Shown here: positions 1 through 10,000 of the stretch, piece after piece | Position numbering within the stretch: the first letter of the stretch is position 1 | Layout of the letters: the number at the start of each line of letters is the position of its first letter | NCBI GenBank assembly: GCA_001642005.1 | Contig: LWCA01000686.1 | Location: 1-20,621, forward strand | Reading direction: 5' to 3' | DNA from: Intoshia linei | Taxonomy: Eukaryota > Orthonectida > Rhopaluridae | Length of the DNA: 20,621 nt | Position numbers and translations under genes: made by a program | Notes under the pieces: model-generated | The model's database searches: none | Told to the model about the DNA's origin: nothing | Seen by the model: the letters and a program-made list of their open reading frames with translations, nothing else

Positions 1-449
1 TTGGAAACCAAGGCATGTCTATGTATGGTACAATGAGTACCAATCACATTTGGATATTTTTCTTTCACAAGAGTTTGAAATCCCGATCGACATCCTACCA
101 TTGAGGGTGTTCCATCTGTACAAATACCACACAAATATTCCCATAAAAATGAATATGCTTCAAAGAAATCCGAAACCTTCTTAAAAACTTCTTTTACTGT
201 AGTTCTAGATTCTAAATTTTCACAAAAAATTCGTGCCAATTTTTTAACTTTAGAAATAAATACTCTTGGTGGAGAAATGTACATTAAATTTGATAATTGA
301 TTCATTGCTTCACTGATAGAAAGGTCTGCTATACCATTATTTTGTTTAACCAATTTCAATAAATCATGGACATTGTCAGGAATTTTATCTTCCTCCAGAA
401 TAAGTTTCCTATGATTAGTATGTAAACTAAAAATAATTAACATCACCTT
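1..449 (-). pseudogene. hAT-family (ZBED/Buster-like) transposase fragment, running off the window edge
   Basis: The minus strand is open for about 149 codons from 449 to the window edge, with a TAA directly upstream. The downstream half reads like the catalytic core of BED-finger hAT transposases: a segment LARIFCENLESRTTVKEVF, then FFEAYSFLWEYLCGICTDG, TPSMVGCRSGFQTLVKE and GTHCTIHRHAL. The GICTDG...PSMxGxxSGF and HCxIHRxAL signatures are hallmarks of the ZBED5/FAM200-type group, where the TDG aspartate belongs to the DDE site. The upstream half (with KLILEEDKIPDNVHDLL and SEAMNQLSNLMYISPP) does not look like hAT, so the reading frame may be a rearranged or internally deleted copy, or joined to other sequence. 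No BED finger is attached; a separate one lies at 1257-1640. Whether the C-terminus survives cannot be seen. It is probably a non-functional relic, though the frame itself is unbroken. Confidence 0.75.
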
Positions 450-965
450 TTATTTTTGAGATCCGTCCTTGGAATTCGACCATAACTCAATTGTTTTCAC
501 CCATGTTTCGATATCCAAGTCAATCGAAAGTATTGAAATTTTAAATTTTATTTTTGTTTATTAGGAATGAAAATTTTTATAAAAATATATTGTAATGTCT
601 GAAAAATTATGTTATAAAATCCTTTATTTTACAGAAAATATATTTTTAAGATATTGAGTAATCTGAATCGATAATTTAAATAGAGAATAAGCATAATGAT
701 ACCATTATAACGTTACACTGGTGTCAGTAAAGTCCTCAGAATCATTAAAGTCTATGTTCTAAATTGAGGTTAAATTAGGATTTCAAACACAGCATAGCTC
801 GTATAATAGAGAAATTGAATGGTATGACATAAATTTTCAATAACGAAAAAATGACGTTATTTTGATTATTATATGTGAAATTAATTCGATTTGTATTTTT
901 AATTGTTTAAATTTATAACAACAAATTATTTAAAAAATCAATTTATTTTTTATAATTCAAAATTT
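450..965. other. AT-rich tract without a recognisable gene
   Basis: No coding frame of note appears on either strand. The tract lies between the hAT core fragment and a hAT-like terminus, so it may be non-coding sequence of the same element (the 5' side of the minus-strand transposase). No direct evidence settles that. Confidence 0.4.
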
Positions 966-1020
966 TATTTAAACTTGCGGACCCCCGGGGGTCCGCAGAT
1001 CCAAGTTTGAGAATCACTAC
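966..1020 (-). mobile_element. hAT-like terminal inverted repeat (one end)
   Basis: Read on the minus strand from 1020, the sequence begins GTAGTGATTCTCAAACTTGG and continues to a perfect GC-rich palindrome, GCGGACCCCCGGGGGTCCGC, at 977-996. The pattern TAGTG/CAGTG-TTCTCAAACTTGG-GGACCCC is a common end of animal hAT elements. The element would extend leftward and could include the minus-strand transposase piece at 1-449. No partner terminus is in view, so the pairing is inferred. Confidence 0.5.
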
Positions 1021-1127
1021 TCTAAGCTGTCGCGAACTGTAAATTTGTAAATTTCAATCTAGATTCGTATTATTTAATTAATTATATTTCTTTTTGTTTC
1101 TAAAATTTTTTATCAAAATTAATTAAA

Positions 1128-1196
1128 ACCGGGAAATTAAAAATTAAATTTCCCGGTTCTCGACTTTTGTTATTTCCCGGGAAATCACAATCACTA
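1128..1196 (-). repeat. Two nested palindromes forming a hAT-like terminus
   Basis: ACCGGGAAATT (1128-1138) is exactly complementary to AATTTCCCGGT (1147-1157) with an 8-nt loop. A second perfect palindrome, ATTTCCCGGGAAAT, occupies 1172-1185. Read on the minus strand from 1196, the sequence starts TAGTGATTGTGATTTCCCGG, which looks like a hAT end with sub-terminal inverted motifs. No partner end or target duplication was found. Confidence 0.45.
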
Positions 1197-1256
1197 TGAA
1201 ATATCCGTTGATTCATTGACAATAAGGGAGAATGGTTGATTTTTTAATGTGACAAT

Positions 1257-1640
1257 TTATAAAAAAAAAATTTTTTTTGAGAAAACAAAAGCAATCACAT
1301 TTTTTATCAATTGCAAATACTTTGTAGGTCCTAATCTTACAGGTTTATTTGATATTTTAAATTCATTAAGTATTTTTGTAAGATGTTCGATTAAAAGGAT
1401 TGAGGTGTGACAAGCGGAATAAATAGCCATACATATTTCAATTTTTAAAGTTTTTACAATACTGGATGTTTGATTGGTATCTAAAACAGGTAACACATTT
1501 ACTGCATTAGAATGTAAGCCTGTCAAAACATGTCGTTTTAGTGTTCCCTTGTGTATAGGGTATAGATTTTTACAACGAAAACAAATAATTTTATCATTCC
1601 GTTTTCCAGGTCATTTTGATCCAGCCACATAGAAAAATTT
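1257..1640 (-). pseudogene. hAT transposase N-terminus with BED-type zinc finger, decayed
   Basis: On the minus strand the frame open from 1610 to 1257 encodes a BED finger: IICFRCKNLYPIHKGTLKRH followed by VLTGLHSNA, with the Cys pair CFRC and the H-x5-H pair RHVLTGLH. After it comes the helical segment of hAT transposases (KIEICMAIYSACHTSILLIE, then HLTKILNEF and KYLQLIKNVIA), matching the post-finger region of ZBED-like transposases. An in-frame TGA at 1611-1613 separates it from a plausible upstream continuation (KFFYVAGSK), and the frame ends in an A/T-rich stop-containing tract just after KNVIA, where the catalytic domain should begin. The copy is therefore broken at both ends. It may belong to the same ancestral element as 1-449, separated by insertions and deletions. 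Confidence 0.7.
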
Positions 1641-1800
1641 AACTTTCTGCTCATATTCATTATATAAATTTAAAAAAGATCAAATTTTGTACATTTAAAC
1701 TTAAGATATATTTTGAATAATAAATAGTACAAATTGTTACATTTTATTCTGGTCGCTTTAGTTTAGCACATTTTACACAAAATAAACTTTTTAAATTTCT

Positions 1801-2130
1801 GTGAAATCATGTAATTTTTTATCATTGCACATTACACACTTTCTAGCAACTCTGGTGTCACTCGTCTACAATGGAAGTTGTTATAGTAGAAAATTGATGT
1901 TAACTAATGATGCGACGATATCAAATAATCGGAATTGGAAATCGTTATTATCAAAATGCGTTGTCAATGCTATTTTCCATCTGTCCGAACGATGCAATGG
2001 TATTTGTCAATCACCATTAGTAAGGTCTAAGGTTGAGAATATTTTTCTACTTTCTAAAAAATTCAAACATATATGCAAATTTGGAGCAGGATACCTGGCT
2101 GGAATAGTCACCCAATTTAATTGTAAATAA
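1801..2130 (+). CDS. Small hypothetical protein, possibly a partial exon
   Basis: The frame is open to the stop at 2130, only 89 bp before the copine start. The first in-frame ATG is at 1893, giving 78 residues. Upstream the frame stays open with a possible splice acceptor (TTTCTAG near 1843), so 1893-2130 could instead be part of a last exon. The C-terminal part contains SKVENIFLLSKKFKHICKFG and AGYLAGIV, a short helix plus a Gly/Ala-rich hydrophobic end. That faintly recalls the end of FUN14-domain proteins, but I would not assign it. There is no clear signal peptide or transmembrane span. It could be a real small gene or a chance ORF. Confidence 0.3.
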   Translation: MKSCNFLSLHITHFLATLVSLVYNGSCYSRKLMLTNDATISNNRNWKSLLSKCVVNAIFHLSERCNGICQSPLVRSKVENIFLLSKKFKHICKFGAGYLAGIVTQFNCK

Positions 2131-2219
2131 GTGTAAATAATTTGAAAAATAAATATTTGACAAATGTAGGAAAATAAATATTTACGTATGAATTTCAATA
2201 ACCTACATTAAATATAAAA

Positions 2220-3971
2220 ATGTCAGATATATCTGAAAATTCAGAATATACCATTGAACTAATAATAAAATTTATAAACACTCCAATAATAGACAATTAC
2301 GGTGAGTACAAAATCTTTTTCTCATTTTATCAACTGAACTTTGAAAAAGTCAAATGGGAATACATTATGTCTTCCGAATTGACGCCCCAAGCTTCTCAGA
2401 TAAATTTCAATAAAAGGATTGATTACAAATATATTTTTAATAAAATACAAGAATGTCAAATAATAATGCATTATGGTGATTATACCAAGAATGTTAAAAT
2501 CGGAAAATACGCATTTAAAATGGGCGATGTAATATACGAGCGTGATGATGTACCAAAAGCATTAAATCTCTTGGAAAATGATTTGATTAGTGAACTAAAC
2601 GTGGGTGCAATTATTATTGAGACACTCACGAAAAATGCACACACATACTTTATGAACTTGTCCGTGTATATAGATCTACCTGTCGAAATGGAAAGTCAAT
2701 TAAAAAGTAAAGTAAAATTGTCCTTTTCAAGAAAAAACTCTAGGGACGAGTATGAAAGAATAAATACTTTCGAATCTCTTTCCTCTAAAAAAAGATGGAA
2801 TATCAAATTAAACTCTGATATTCTTTGTAACAATAATATGGATGAAACACTACAAGTTGAAATTATTTACCAAACTCATAATCCAACAATATATACCAGT
2901 TTTATGAAATTGGGCTACTTTATTAACGCATGGACGAAAAAAACAAGAAATAGCGTTAGTAGTATAATTGGCGAGGAAGATTTACAAAGTGACTCTTATG
3001 GGGTAGGTGATAGTGGGAATAACGACGAAAGAAATAAGAAGAAGTTTTCTTTTAATTTGTCCAAAAAAATAAAATTAAAAAAACAGTTCAGTAAATTGAA
3101 ACACATCGGATATAAAAGCATGGAGAATGCAGACATGCAGTTCAGTCTTTATAATAAAAGTTCCGTTAAAGTCAACGGTATAGCTTTAAAAGTTGGCATT
3201 GTAAATCTTGTAAAGACAAATTGCTTTTTAGACGTTCTTTCAGATCTGGATTTAATTTTATTCGATTGTATAGATTTCACTTCGTCCACGAAATTGGTTC
3301 ACAATATTGATGTTTCAAATAACCAAATTCTAGCAGCCATTACTGAAACGACAAATATATTGATGCAATATAACTATGACAAGTACGTTGAATGTTATGG
3401 ATTTGGTGCCAAAGTGAGGGGCTGTAACAATGTCTCAAACTGCTTTCCAATAAACCCGAGCGACCCTCTTTGTGAAGGTATTAAAGGCCTCACAGATTCT
3501 TATTTGAAATGTCTTACTTCCATTCAACTCAAAGATACACACTCTATATGCCCAGTAGTCAATAAAACCGTAGCATGTGCTATACTTTATCACAAAAAAA
3601 ACATTTTAAATGCGGCAAGTAAAACTTACCAAAACTCTTGTCTGACCTATACCGTTCTACTCATATTTTTACATCATGATTTTGCTAATATTAAAGATTT
3701 TGTTAGTTTAATTGTTGACATTTCTCATTTACCCATTTCTATTATTATTATGGGCGTCGGAGACGGTCCATTCATTATTATGAACATGTTTGCCTTGAAA
3801 AAATCTAGACTTTCTTTTAAAGGACAGTCAGCTGTCAGAGATATGGTTCAATTTGTAACGTATCCTATTGAAACTGATAATTTAACCTTTCAAAAAGCCG
3901 TAGCCAATGTACCTCGTCAAATTATATCTTATATAAACATACATGGCATTAAACACAACAAATACGTGTAA
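2220..3971 (+). CDS. Copine-family protein (divergent C2-C2-vWA), single exon
   Basis: This 583-residue intronless ORF is close to the usual copine length. Copines are cytosolic proteins that dock on membranes through two Ca2+-dependent C2 domains and bind partners with a C-terminal von Willebrand A (copine) domain. Residues about 8-120 and 127-240 fit degenerate C2A and C2B folds; the acidic Ca2+-binding loop residues expected of copine C2 domains are mostly not visible. Residues 265-300 form a Lys/Ser-rich linker. The copine domain spans about 302-578. It has VNGIALKV near 318-325, the MIDAS motif DFTSS at 352-356 (copines have DFTAS), GFGAK at 394-398, VLLIF at 479-483, LPISIIIMGVG at 504-514, VRDMVQF at 539-545 and a terminal ISYINIHGI. 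The usual ITDG of the third MIDAS loop is replaced by FLHH (483-486), losing its aspartate. The start ATG has the context AAAAATGTC with upstream stops. Family assignment is strong; Ca2+ and metal binding are doubtful. Confidence 0.9.
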   Translation: MSDISENSEYTIELIIKFINTPIIDNYGEYKIFFSFYQLNFEKVKWEYIMSSELTPQASQINFNKRIDYKYIFNKIQECQIIMHYGDYTKNVKIGKYAFKMGDVIYERDDVPKALNLLENDLISELNVGAIIIETLTKNAHTYFMNLSVYIDLPVEMESQLKSKVKLSFSRKNSRDEYERINTFESLSSKKRWNIKLNSDILCNNNMDETLQVEIIYQTHNPTIYTSFMKLGYFINAWTKKTRNSVSSIIGEEDLQSDSYGVGDSGNNDERNKKKFSFNLSKKIKLKKQFSKLKHIGYKSMENADMQFSLYNKSSVKVNGIALKVGIVNLVKTNCFLDVLSDLDLILFDCIDFTSSTKLVHNIDVSNNQILAAITETTNILMQYNYDKYVECYGFGAKVRGCNNVSNCFPINPSDPLCEGIKGLTDSYLKCLTSIQLKDTHSICPVVNKTVACAILYHKKNILNAASKTYQNSCLTYTVLLIFLHHDFANIKDFVSLIVDISHLPISIIIMGVGDGPFIIMNMFALKKSRLSFKGQSAVRDMVQFVTYPIETDNLTFQKAVANVPRQIISYINIHGIKHNKYV

Positions 3972-4308
3972 TTTATATATTAAATTTGTTTATATTTTTA
4001 CATTTCCTTTTTTAAATATTGTAACCTTCTTTTCGTATAATATTTGTCATTAATGTATTCATTTTTGTTTTTAAAATTTTGTTGTAATTTTGTACGTTTT
4101 CTAGTATTTTTGTCATTACATCACAACTCTAATTTTTACATATATTTAAAATAAAAATATACAATTAAACAAACTAAAATTTTTCATTTTTCTAGGTTAG
4201 AAAAATAAGCTACAATCGGGGTCCAAAAAGTAAAAAATATACCTTTATTTGACTTGCGTTTTTTGGTGTTCTAAATATATAAATTTTATATTAATCTACA
4301 ATGTAGTC
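3972..4308. other. Copine 3' flank with candidate poly(A) signal
   Basis: This is A/T-rich sequence with no ORF. An AATAAA hexamer at 4150-4155 lies about 180 bp past the copine stop and is a plausible polyadenylation signal, although such hexamers are frequent by chance in this base composition. Confidence 0.4.
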
Positions 4309-4345
4309 CAGCGTATCCCAACCTTTCCACTCCAGCTAACCGATC
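4309..4345 (+). mobile_element. Possible solo hAT-like terminus
   Basis: CAGCGTATCCCAACCTTTCC resembles the CAGGGxxxCCCAACCT termini of the elements at 16079-16446 and 14262-15721. No inverted partner or target duplication was found nearby, so this is a weak call. Confidence 0.25.
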
Positions 4346-4579
4346 AAAACATAATATATTGTAATGAATCTGTAAGATGTGGTAACGTATATTAAAGGTT
4401 AACACAATGGAATTCAACGGTGGTAAAAGCTGAGTTATTTTTTAATTATAAAACCATTAGTAATGTCCATTACTTACTTATATTTTTTATTTTATAAAAT
4501 GTTAATAAAAAAAATGAATAAAAAAGCGTAGCAATGAAAAAAATTCTGAAGGAATGAATTATATAGATTTTCACCCATA

Positions 4580-6310
4580 TGTTTTTATTGGAAATGTGTA
4601 GACGTACAATCCACATTTTTTTTGAAATTGTAGAATCAATATTTACATTTTCAATTTTTGATTTTAATCGAAATATTTGAAAAATATTGGTTGATAATAT
4701 ATTAAAAATTATTTTTCACCGGCAATCCCTAGATTTCTGGGGTTATAATTTTGTATTTATATCAACTGGAATAAGCTCTATCAGAATAATCCTTTTTTAA
4801 ATTTTCAGACAGTTAATTATTTCATATTTTTTGTTTTAATAAAATATTTCGGAAAAAAATATATGAATACTAAAGTGTTTTGTTGACCGTGAAGACGTCA
4901 TTTATTCAGATTGAATTTTTTTTGTGTATTAACAGGACACAACTGTACCACCTGTAAATTTTTTTAAATTCTAGGGTTGTTTTCATTAAAAAAAAGGGAA
5001 TTTGTGGTTTTGGCCATGAAGATATAATTGTTTTTAAATTTAAATTTATGATAATGTTTATGATTTTAAAATCCGTATCAGAGTATATATTTTTTAAATT
5101 CTCGAACTCGTTTGATTTTTCAAAAAAAGGACAATTGGGTTTTTGTCCCGTAAAATATGGGTTTGGGAGGTTGAAATTTATTTGGCGAACACCTTCGGAA
5201 AAAACTGTAATTGAAATGTGGATTTATAAAATTCTAAGACTGGTAGTTATTGAAATAAACGGTAACACACATAAACAAATATTGCATAGCATATTACTAT
5301 GTATTAGTATGTAAGTAAGGATTTAGTAATTTTTAGTTTTGGCCTGAATGTGCTAGTTTTTAAGGTTCAAATATTTCATAATGCTCATGATGTTAAAAAT
5401 CGTCTCAGAATCATATGGTTTGTAAATTTTCAGGACTCATTTTATTAAAAAAAATAAGGTAATTTAGGATTTTTACCCTGAAGGACTAAATTTTTGAAAA
5501 TTAAATTGGCGATAAAACTTCAAACTAAAATATTGTATTAGAAATTAGTTTTTAAAGCTCTAGGTCTTATAAATTAAATAAATAATTACAAACAGACGCA
5601 AAGACACACATTTTTAGCTAAATCCTTTACATTTTGTATATTAAAATTTAATCTCTGTGTGATATACCGTTTATTTAAAAAATTAACTGGTAAAATTTAA
5701 ACAAACCCAATTTATAATACAGTTTTTCGCGAATGATGTTTATATCCAAGTTTTATTTTTCAAATTGAGACCTTCATGGTCAAAACCCTAAATTACCCAT
5801 TGTTTTAAAAATGAAAATTGTCCTAAAATTTTATAAAACATAAATTCTGGGATTGTTCTTAAAATCATAAGTATTATCATAAATCACAACCTCAAATCAG
5901 TATACTTTCATGATGAAAACCACAGATTAGCATTTTTTTGATAAATGAAAATTTCTTAAAATTAAATTAAAAAATTTTTTAGATGATACAGTTATATACA
6001 ATTAAAACATACAAAACTTCAATCTGACAAAGTGACGCCTTCACGGCAAAAAAGCCCTTTTGTATTCATTTTTTTATATCGAAACTATTTTATTAAAACA
6101 AAAAATTTTAAATAATTAACGGTCCTACAATTAAAAAAAAGAAGATTATTCTTATACAGCTTATTTCAGTTGATAAATATATACAAAATTTCAACCTCAG
6201 AAATCTAGGCTTTCACGGTCAAAAATAACTTTTAAAAATGAAAATGTAAATATTCATCTTAAAATTTCAAAAAAATGTGGATTGAACGTCTACACATTCC
6301 TCACAAAGAA
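4580..6310. repeat. Large imperfect palindromic repeat (fold-back-like element) with internal sub-repeats
   Basis: The two halves are inverted copies with a centre near 5445-5470. GAAATGTGTAGACGTACAAT at 4591-4610 matches the reverse complement around 6281-6300. GACCGTGAAGACGTCA near 4885-4900 matches the complement of the tract at 6032-6046. TTATGATAATGTTTATGATT near 5047-5066 matches the complement of 5863-5882. Within each arm a motif of the form T-rich/GACCGTGAAG recurs at irregular 120-200 bp spacing (about 4885, 5005, 5145, 5340 and 5470 in the left arm, with complements at about 5775, 5915, 6040 and 6212). The arms are therefore also tandemly repetitive. No protein-coding frame stands out; the 88-codon ORF at 5048-5314 follows the repeat and has no family signature. 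A right-arm copy occurs at 10770-11225. Confidence 0.7.
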
Positions 6311-6319
6311 ATATAGATG

Positions 6320-7077
6320 TACATCTTATTTATCCTCTATGAAAAAAGTTTAAGAACCACTCCTTTAAAGGATTGATAATAGTGAATAGTATCATTTTTA
6401 AGTGCCATTTTATGGAATTTATTTTTTTAGTAGAATTAAAAATGTTCACCCTAGGTAGAGCTAGTTGCTGTTGGTACGAAGAACATAACAGCAAGCTAGT
6501 TTTTATATATAAGTAAGAATTAATTAATTATGGTCATATGCAGATTTTCCTAGAAATTCGCATTAAAAGTACAATTATAATTGTAATTTGAAGTTAATTA
6601 AATTGTAATAAAACAAAAGCCTCATTAGAACTACTGTTTATGCAAAGTTCATAAAAGACCAGCAAGTTTTTAGTTTTAAAGGAAATATAATCTATATTCA
6701 AATTAGTAGTTTTCAGGCCCAATGAAAAAATTACCGGTTGGACGTAAAGTATACGATTTTATCAATTATAGAATTTACTGTAAATAGGACTATATTCTGG
6801 ACTAACTGATATATAATTTATAATTATTATTTTTGAAGATTACGGTCTAGTTTCCACGTAATGAATCAAATCTATCGGATAATAATAAAAGGCATTTATC
6901 CGTTCTTTAAGTGAAATCTAATTTTAATTAAGAAACAGTTATAAACCATTTAAAAGATACTCCAGTTATAATCCATAGTCACTGATGCACAGATTATGGA
7001 CCAATTGACAATGTTATGATTGTCAGTAAAATTTTGACAAAGTCAACTTAAATTGATGATATATATGTATATTTAAA
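6320..7077. other. Intergenic tract with a small hairpin
   Basis: There is no supported gene. A hairpin is formed by CTAGTTGCTGTT (6461-6472) and AACAGCAAGCTAG (6487-6499), with one bulge. A related tract (GAGCTAACTGCTGTTTGTAC) occurs near 11949-11968, suggesting a dispersed repeat. At 6340-6357 the minus strand reads GGAGTGGTTCTTAAACTT, like a hAT end of the GTGGTTCTCAAAC type. The 3' end of the LRRC49-like transcript presumably lies in this tract. Confidence 0.4.
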
Positions 7078-10000
7078 TTATACCGTTACATCATTTATTT
7101 TTTGTAATTTGAAATCTTGTCCATATCGCTTGATAAGTTTTTCATTAAAGATGATGGTGTAATTTGAATTATCATTTTTTTTTAATTTTCCGTCATTCAA
7201 CTTGACAAATGATTCATTTTTAGGTAAATAATGAATATTATCTTTAATAAAAAAATATTGATTTGTTGCAATCAAAAAATATCGCCATTGATTGTATGAA
7301 ATTGAGCATTTTTGATTCAAATGCATTGTAAATTCTATACTAATGTTGCAAAAATAGTTGAATCTTGCCAGGTTGACAATTTCCACCAGATTTTCAATGT
7401 TTGATGACACGATACTAATAGTCTAGGAATAAAAATGACATTGTACAATAGTATTAATAGTATTACATCTACAGAATTTGTTCGATTTATTAAAAATGAT
7501 ATTATATTCAATACATGTTTAATCGGTGTGTAGTTGCATACAATTTTTTTTAGTACAGGTAAACAGGTTTTGATGGGCAGTTTATTTATTAAAGTCAACG
7601 GTACGATTCCGTAAATAGATAGAGTGGTTGTGTTTATCACTTCTGCTACATAAGACGTACCGATGATTCTACTAGACTTGTTTTCATTATTAATATACGA
7701 TACAAACTTTTTCTTGTGCAAATTCAATACATTAATATTTTTGAATCCCATGCGGCCATTTAGACCGTGTTTATCCATATTAGATTTCAATTTGTCGATT
7801 ACACGTATTTTTTTCTAGAGGTTAATACTTTTTAATTTAAAATTGTTTTTACCTCGATGTACGATTTTTTCTGAATGATTTGTTCGTCAATGAAACAATT
7901 TCTCTTAAATATTTTGATGCATAATCTGCGCTCATCTTCCTATAACACGTTTTATTAATTTCAATCTGAGAGAAGGGAGCAGAGACCATTGCACTCCGTC
8001 GTAAGACTTCGTCAACAAAGTTTTACAATTTTTAATGTAACGCCGGACCAATGCCGAACCCACTGTACCCCGTGACCCTCTTCAAGCCCCTCATTTTTGA
8101 ATTAAACATGAATTGAATTGAGCATTAAAAAAATTATATTATTGAATATCATAACTATTTTGTGTGTTAAATTTAAAATATCAAGTCAAGACATAAAAGA
8201 GGTCGTTAGGGCTATATGACACTATGCATTGTTTGTGAAAAATTTTTAGGGGCTTAGGGATAAAACTTTTAGGGAATTTTTGGATGATCTCGATCTAGGT
8301 AGACTCGGCTCTGTGTTGCACGACCCCACCAATCCAGATTCTTACGACCTTAATTGGTTGGATTTTTCAAAAAAAATATTGGTTAAAGGGGATTGGTAGG
8401 GATTCCTTAAGGACTGGTAAAATTAATTTTTTCCTTTTGGTGTACGATAGAGGGATTTTGGATCTAAAAGGTTGATAAAATTGGATTTTTCAATAAATAT
8501 TGGTAAAAAAGGATTGGTAGGGATTCTTAAGGGTTGTAAAATTTTGATTTTTTCTTATAAGATTTTACTAAATTGAATGATTGAATAAAATATGCTAAAA
8601 ATTTATTATTCATCCCAATCATCTAAAATTTTTGTATTCACCCCTCATAAAATTATTGACCCTTGGGTGACTGGTCACCCATGAAAATCACTGGTGTAGT
8701 GTATAAATTTCGTAATTTGTACCGTTATTATTTTTTTGTCGAGAACTTTGATTCTCTTGAAAATGTTGACAACAGTAGAACGATAGTTTTTAGTATTAAT
8801 GATTTTGTTCCCACTCAAAGAAAGCGTTTCCAATCTATGACATTTATGGAGACCTTGGATTTGCTCCATTCTAAATTGTGTCATTGAAAATGTAATTTGA
8901 TTTTACAATCAGAGACGTTTTAAAGCATGGGCAATATGGGCTGTAGCCCAGGGCCCCTCATTAAAAAAGGCTCCTCAAATTAATAAAAGTACTTACATTT
9001 ATATCTTAAAAAAAGGCCTCCAAATTAATAAAAGTACTTTATATTTATATCTTAAAAAGAGGCCCCCAAATTAATAAAAGTACTTACATTTATATCTTAA
9101 AAAAAAGCCTCCAAATTAATAAAAGTACTTTACATTTATATCTTAAGAATCAGTTTATAAGTTTTGAAGTTTATTGAAGTTTGAACTTTTTCTAAACTAA
9201 AAATAATTAAGAATGAACTTCGAAATTGCTTAGCTCAATCTCGTTTGAATGCTCTCTCCTTAATGTCAATTGAGAATGATATCAGTTTTTATATCATATC
9301 TGATTTCTCTCAGAAAAAAGTGAGAAAACAACATTTGTGAAGAATTGTCAAGAATTTTTTGTGACTGCATGGTGCATATTTTCAAATGAAAAAGTAAACT
9401 TTGTTCATTAATTAATGTAAGTAGGTTTTTGTAAAATAAATAAAAGTTACTAGAAACCTACATAATATTTTTTAATGCTCTTATTAATACTCAATAAAAT
9501 AAAACTCTAAGTCTCCAACCAACAGTATGCCCTGTCTTCTAAACAGGGGACCTAATTTTTTTTATCGCTTCGCTCAAAATTTTAAAGGGCCCGGCCTTTT
9601 GCTTAGCCCAGGGCCCCGAAGTGGCTTAAGACGGCTCTATTTACAATTAAAAATTAAAATTACAAGTGAAAATTGTTCATCGATAAATAGACTAGTTTAA
9701 GTTTTGATGGAACAGTATTTTCATTCTAAAAATTATAAAACATAAATATTAAAATTTACAATTTTAGTAATATAATTGTGATTAAGATTCAGTTGCGTTA
9801 AATTATCCAATTTTTTCAAAGAATCTCCCAATGAATTTGTAGTCAATCTATTATTAGCCAAATTTAGAATATTCAAATTTGTTAATGTGTCCATTTTATC
9901 AATTTTTGATATCTATTATTAACTATAATATATAATCACTTTGTTCATTATTACTTCATTATTGTGGACATCAAGTATCTGCAGATATTTTAAAGATTGG

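Noticed and set aside
2007-2198. Minus-strand 63-codon ORF
   Set aside because: Overlaps the plus-strand small ORF and the copine leader; no family features.
5048-5314. 88-codon plus-strand ORF
   Set aside because: Lies within the palindromic repeat and has no family signature; probably chance.
6461-6499. tRNA gene
   Set aside because: The hairpin lacks the cloverleaf, A and B boxes; it looks like a repeat-derived inverted motif.
8663-8887. Plus-strand 74-codon ORF
   Set aside because: The opposite strand encodes a leucine-rich repeat plus cap that joins in phase to neighbouring exons, so this frame is a shadow.
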